Origin: Salinimonas chungwhensis DSM 16280 | GTDB taxonomy: Bacteria; Pseudomonadota; Gammaproteobacteria; Enterobacterales; Alteromonadaceae | Direction of reading: 5' to 3' | Assembly: GCF_000378185.1 (NCBI RefSeq) | Contig: NZ_KB899386.1 | Coordinates: 62,001 to 126,000 of the forward strand | Length of the DNA stretch: 64,000 bases | Translations under genes and position numbers: made by a program | Shown: one piece after another, positions 63,761 through 64,000 of the stretch | Layout: every line of letters begins with the position of its first letter | How positions within the stretch are numbered: position 1 is the stretch's first letter | The notes under the pieces: generated by a model | What the model saw: only the letters and a program-made list of their open reading frames with translations | The model's database searches: none | Told to the model about the DNA's origin: nothing

Positions 63761-64000
63761 GGGTTGGAGCTGTATTTAACAGCTCCCGTCCTAGACCGCA
63801 GGCGCGATGCAGTGAAAGAGGTAAGAGAACTTTCACATTTAATGCAAAGCTTAAACCACAAGCCTGCGCAGACGGTGGTTTGACTCAGACTCTCTGGGGA
63901 TAAAAACACCGTAGAGCGGTATCAACGGGTAACCGAAGATATCAATCTGTGAACCCTGATGTGGTAAGCAATTTTGTGAACGCATCAGATACAAAGAGGT
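63761..64000 (+). ncRNA. Ribosomal protein L10 leader (rplJ autoregulatory element)
   Basis: The sequence after rplA is non-coding and structured. It begins with the hairpin GGAGCTGT / ACAGCTCC (63766-63786) and contains GCCTGCGCAGACGGTGGT, the conserved stretch of gammaproteobacterial L10 leaders, to which L10(L12)4 binds. rplJ should start just beyond the window; the AGAGG near the right edge may be its ribosome site. The exact limits of the element are estimated. Confidence 0.8.

Overview
The window looks like the chromosome of a marine gammaproteobacterium of the Alteromonadales (Alteromonas or a close relative). This rests on gene content, on E. coli-like gene order (rsd/nudC/hemE; queG/nnrD-tsaE-amiB-mutL-miaA-hfq-hflX-hflK-hflC; tRNA-Trp-secE-nusG...rplK-rplA) and on marine Alteromonas-type genes such as an amylosucrase. 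It is almost entirely core or lineage-specific chromosome. I see no transposase, integrase, CRISPR array or rRNA operon, and one tRNA gene.

Layout. 1-7 kb: the 3' end of an unrecognised gene, a TPR/GGDEF diguanylate cyclase, dnaB, an OmpA-type porin, then a tight minus-strand set zur-cheX-like-yjbQ, and rsd. 7-20.5 kb: nudC and hemE, then queG divergent from a nine-gene run (NAD(P)HX repair, tRNA t6A modification, cell-wall amidase, mismatch repair, tRNA i6A modification, Hfq, HflX, HflKC) ended by a strong intrinsic terminator. 20.7-29.8 kb: an AbgT-type transporter, hemH with a DUF4112 gene, a thiamine-diphosphate enzyme paired with an aldehyde dehydrogenase, a DUF2237 gene, ubiG and two consecutive glutathione transferases. 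29.8-35.7 kb: the four-gene DNA-damage cluster of ATP-dependent ligase, MBL-fold exonuclease, Lhr-type helicase and PdeM phosphoesterase. 35.7-38.8 kb: aguA-aguB (agmatine to putrescine) divergent from folE across a 469-bp gap holding an exact 28-bp tandem duplication. 38.8-46 kb: a small zinc-ribbon gene, amylosucrase divergent from an MFS transporter, a VOC protein, an aldo/keto reductase, a cupin protein, a Blc lipocalin and a PhnA-family protein. 46-56.5 kb: pyrC, a double solute-binding-domain protein, dbpA, an ACT-domain protein, an M13 peptidase lipoprotein, a RraA-like protein, an ABC exporter and a TPR lipoprotein.

56.6-64 kb is the translation/transcription locus. tRNA-Trp, secE and nusG are followed by a strong terminator, then by a 4.4-kb Fur-boxed ferric-iron uptake operon on the opposite strand (an uncharacterised helical periplasmic protein plus FbpA, FbpB and FbpC), and only then rplK-rplA and the L10 autoregulatory leader. 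The usual nusG-rplK contiguity is therefore broken by an iron operon.

The most interesting leads are the iron operon and its unknown first gene, the duplicated putative RNA hairpin upstream of folE, the internally duplicated solute-binding protein behind pyrC, the acetolactate-synthase-like enzyme with an altered cofactor motif, and several unexplained inverted repeats. I did not find a system I can confidently call new. All functional calls rest on motif recognition by eye, without database searches.
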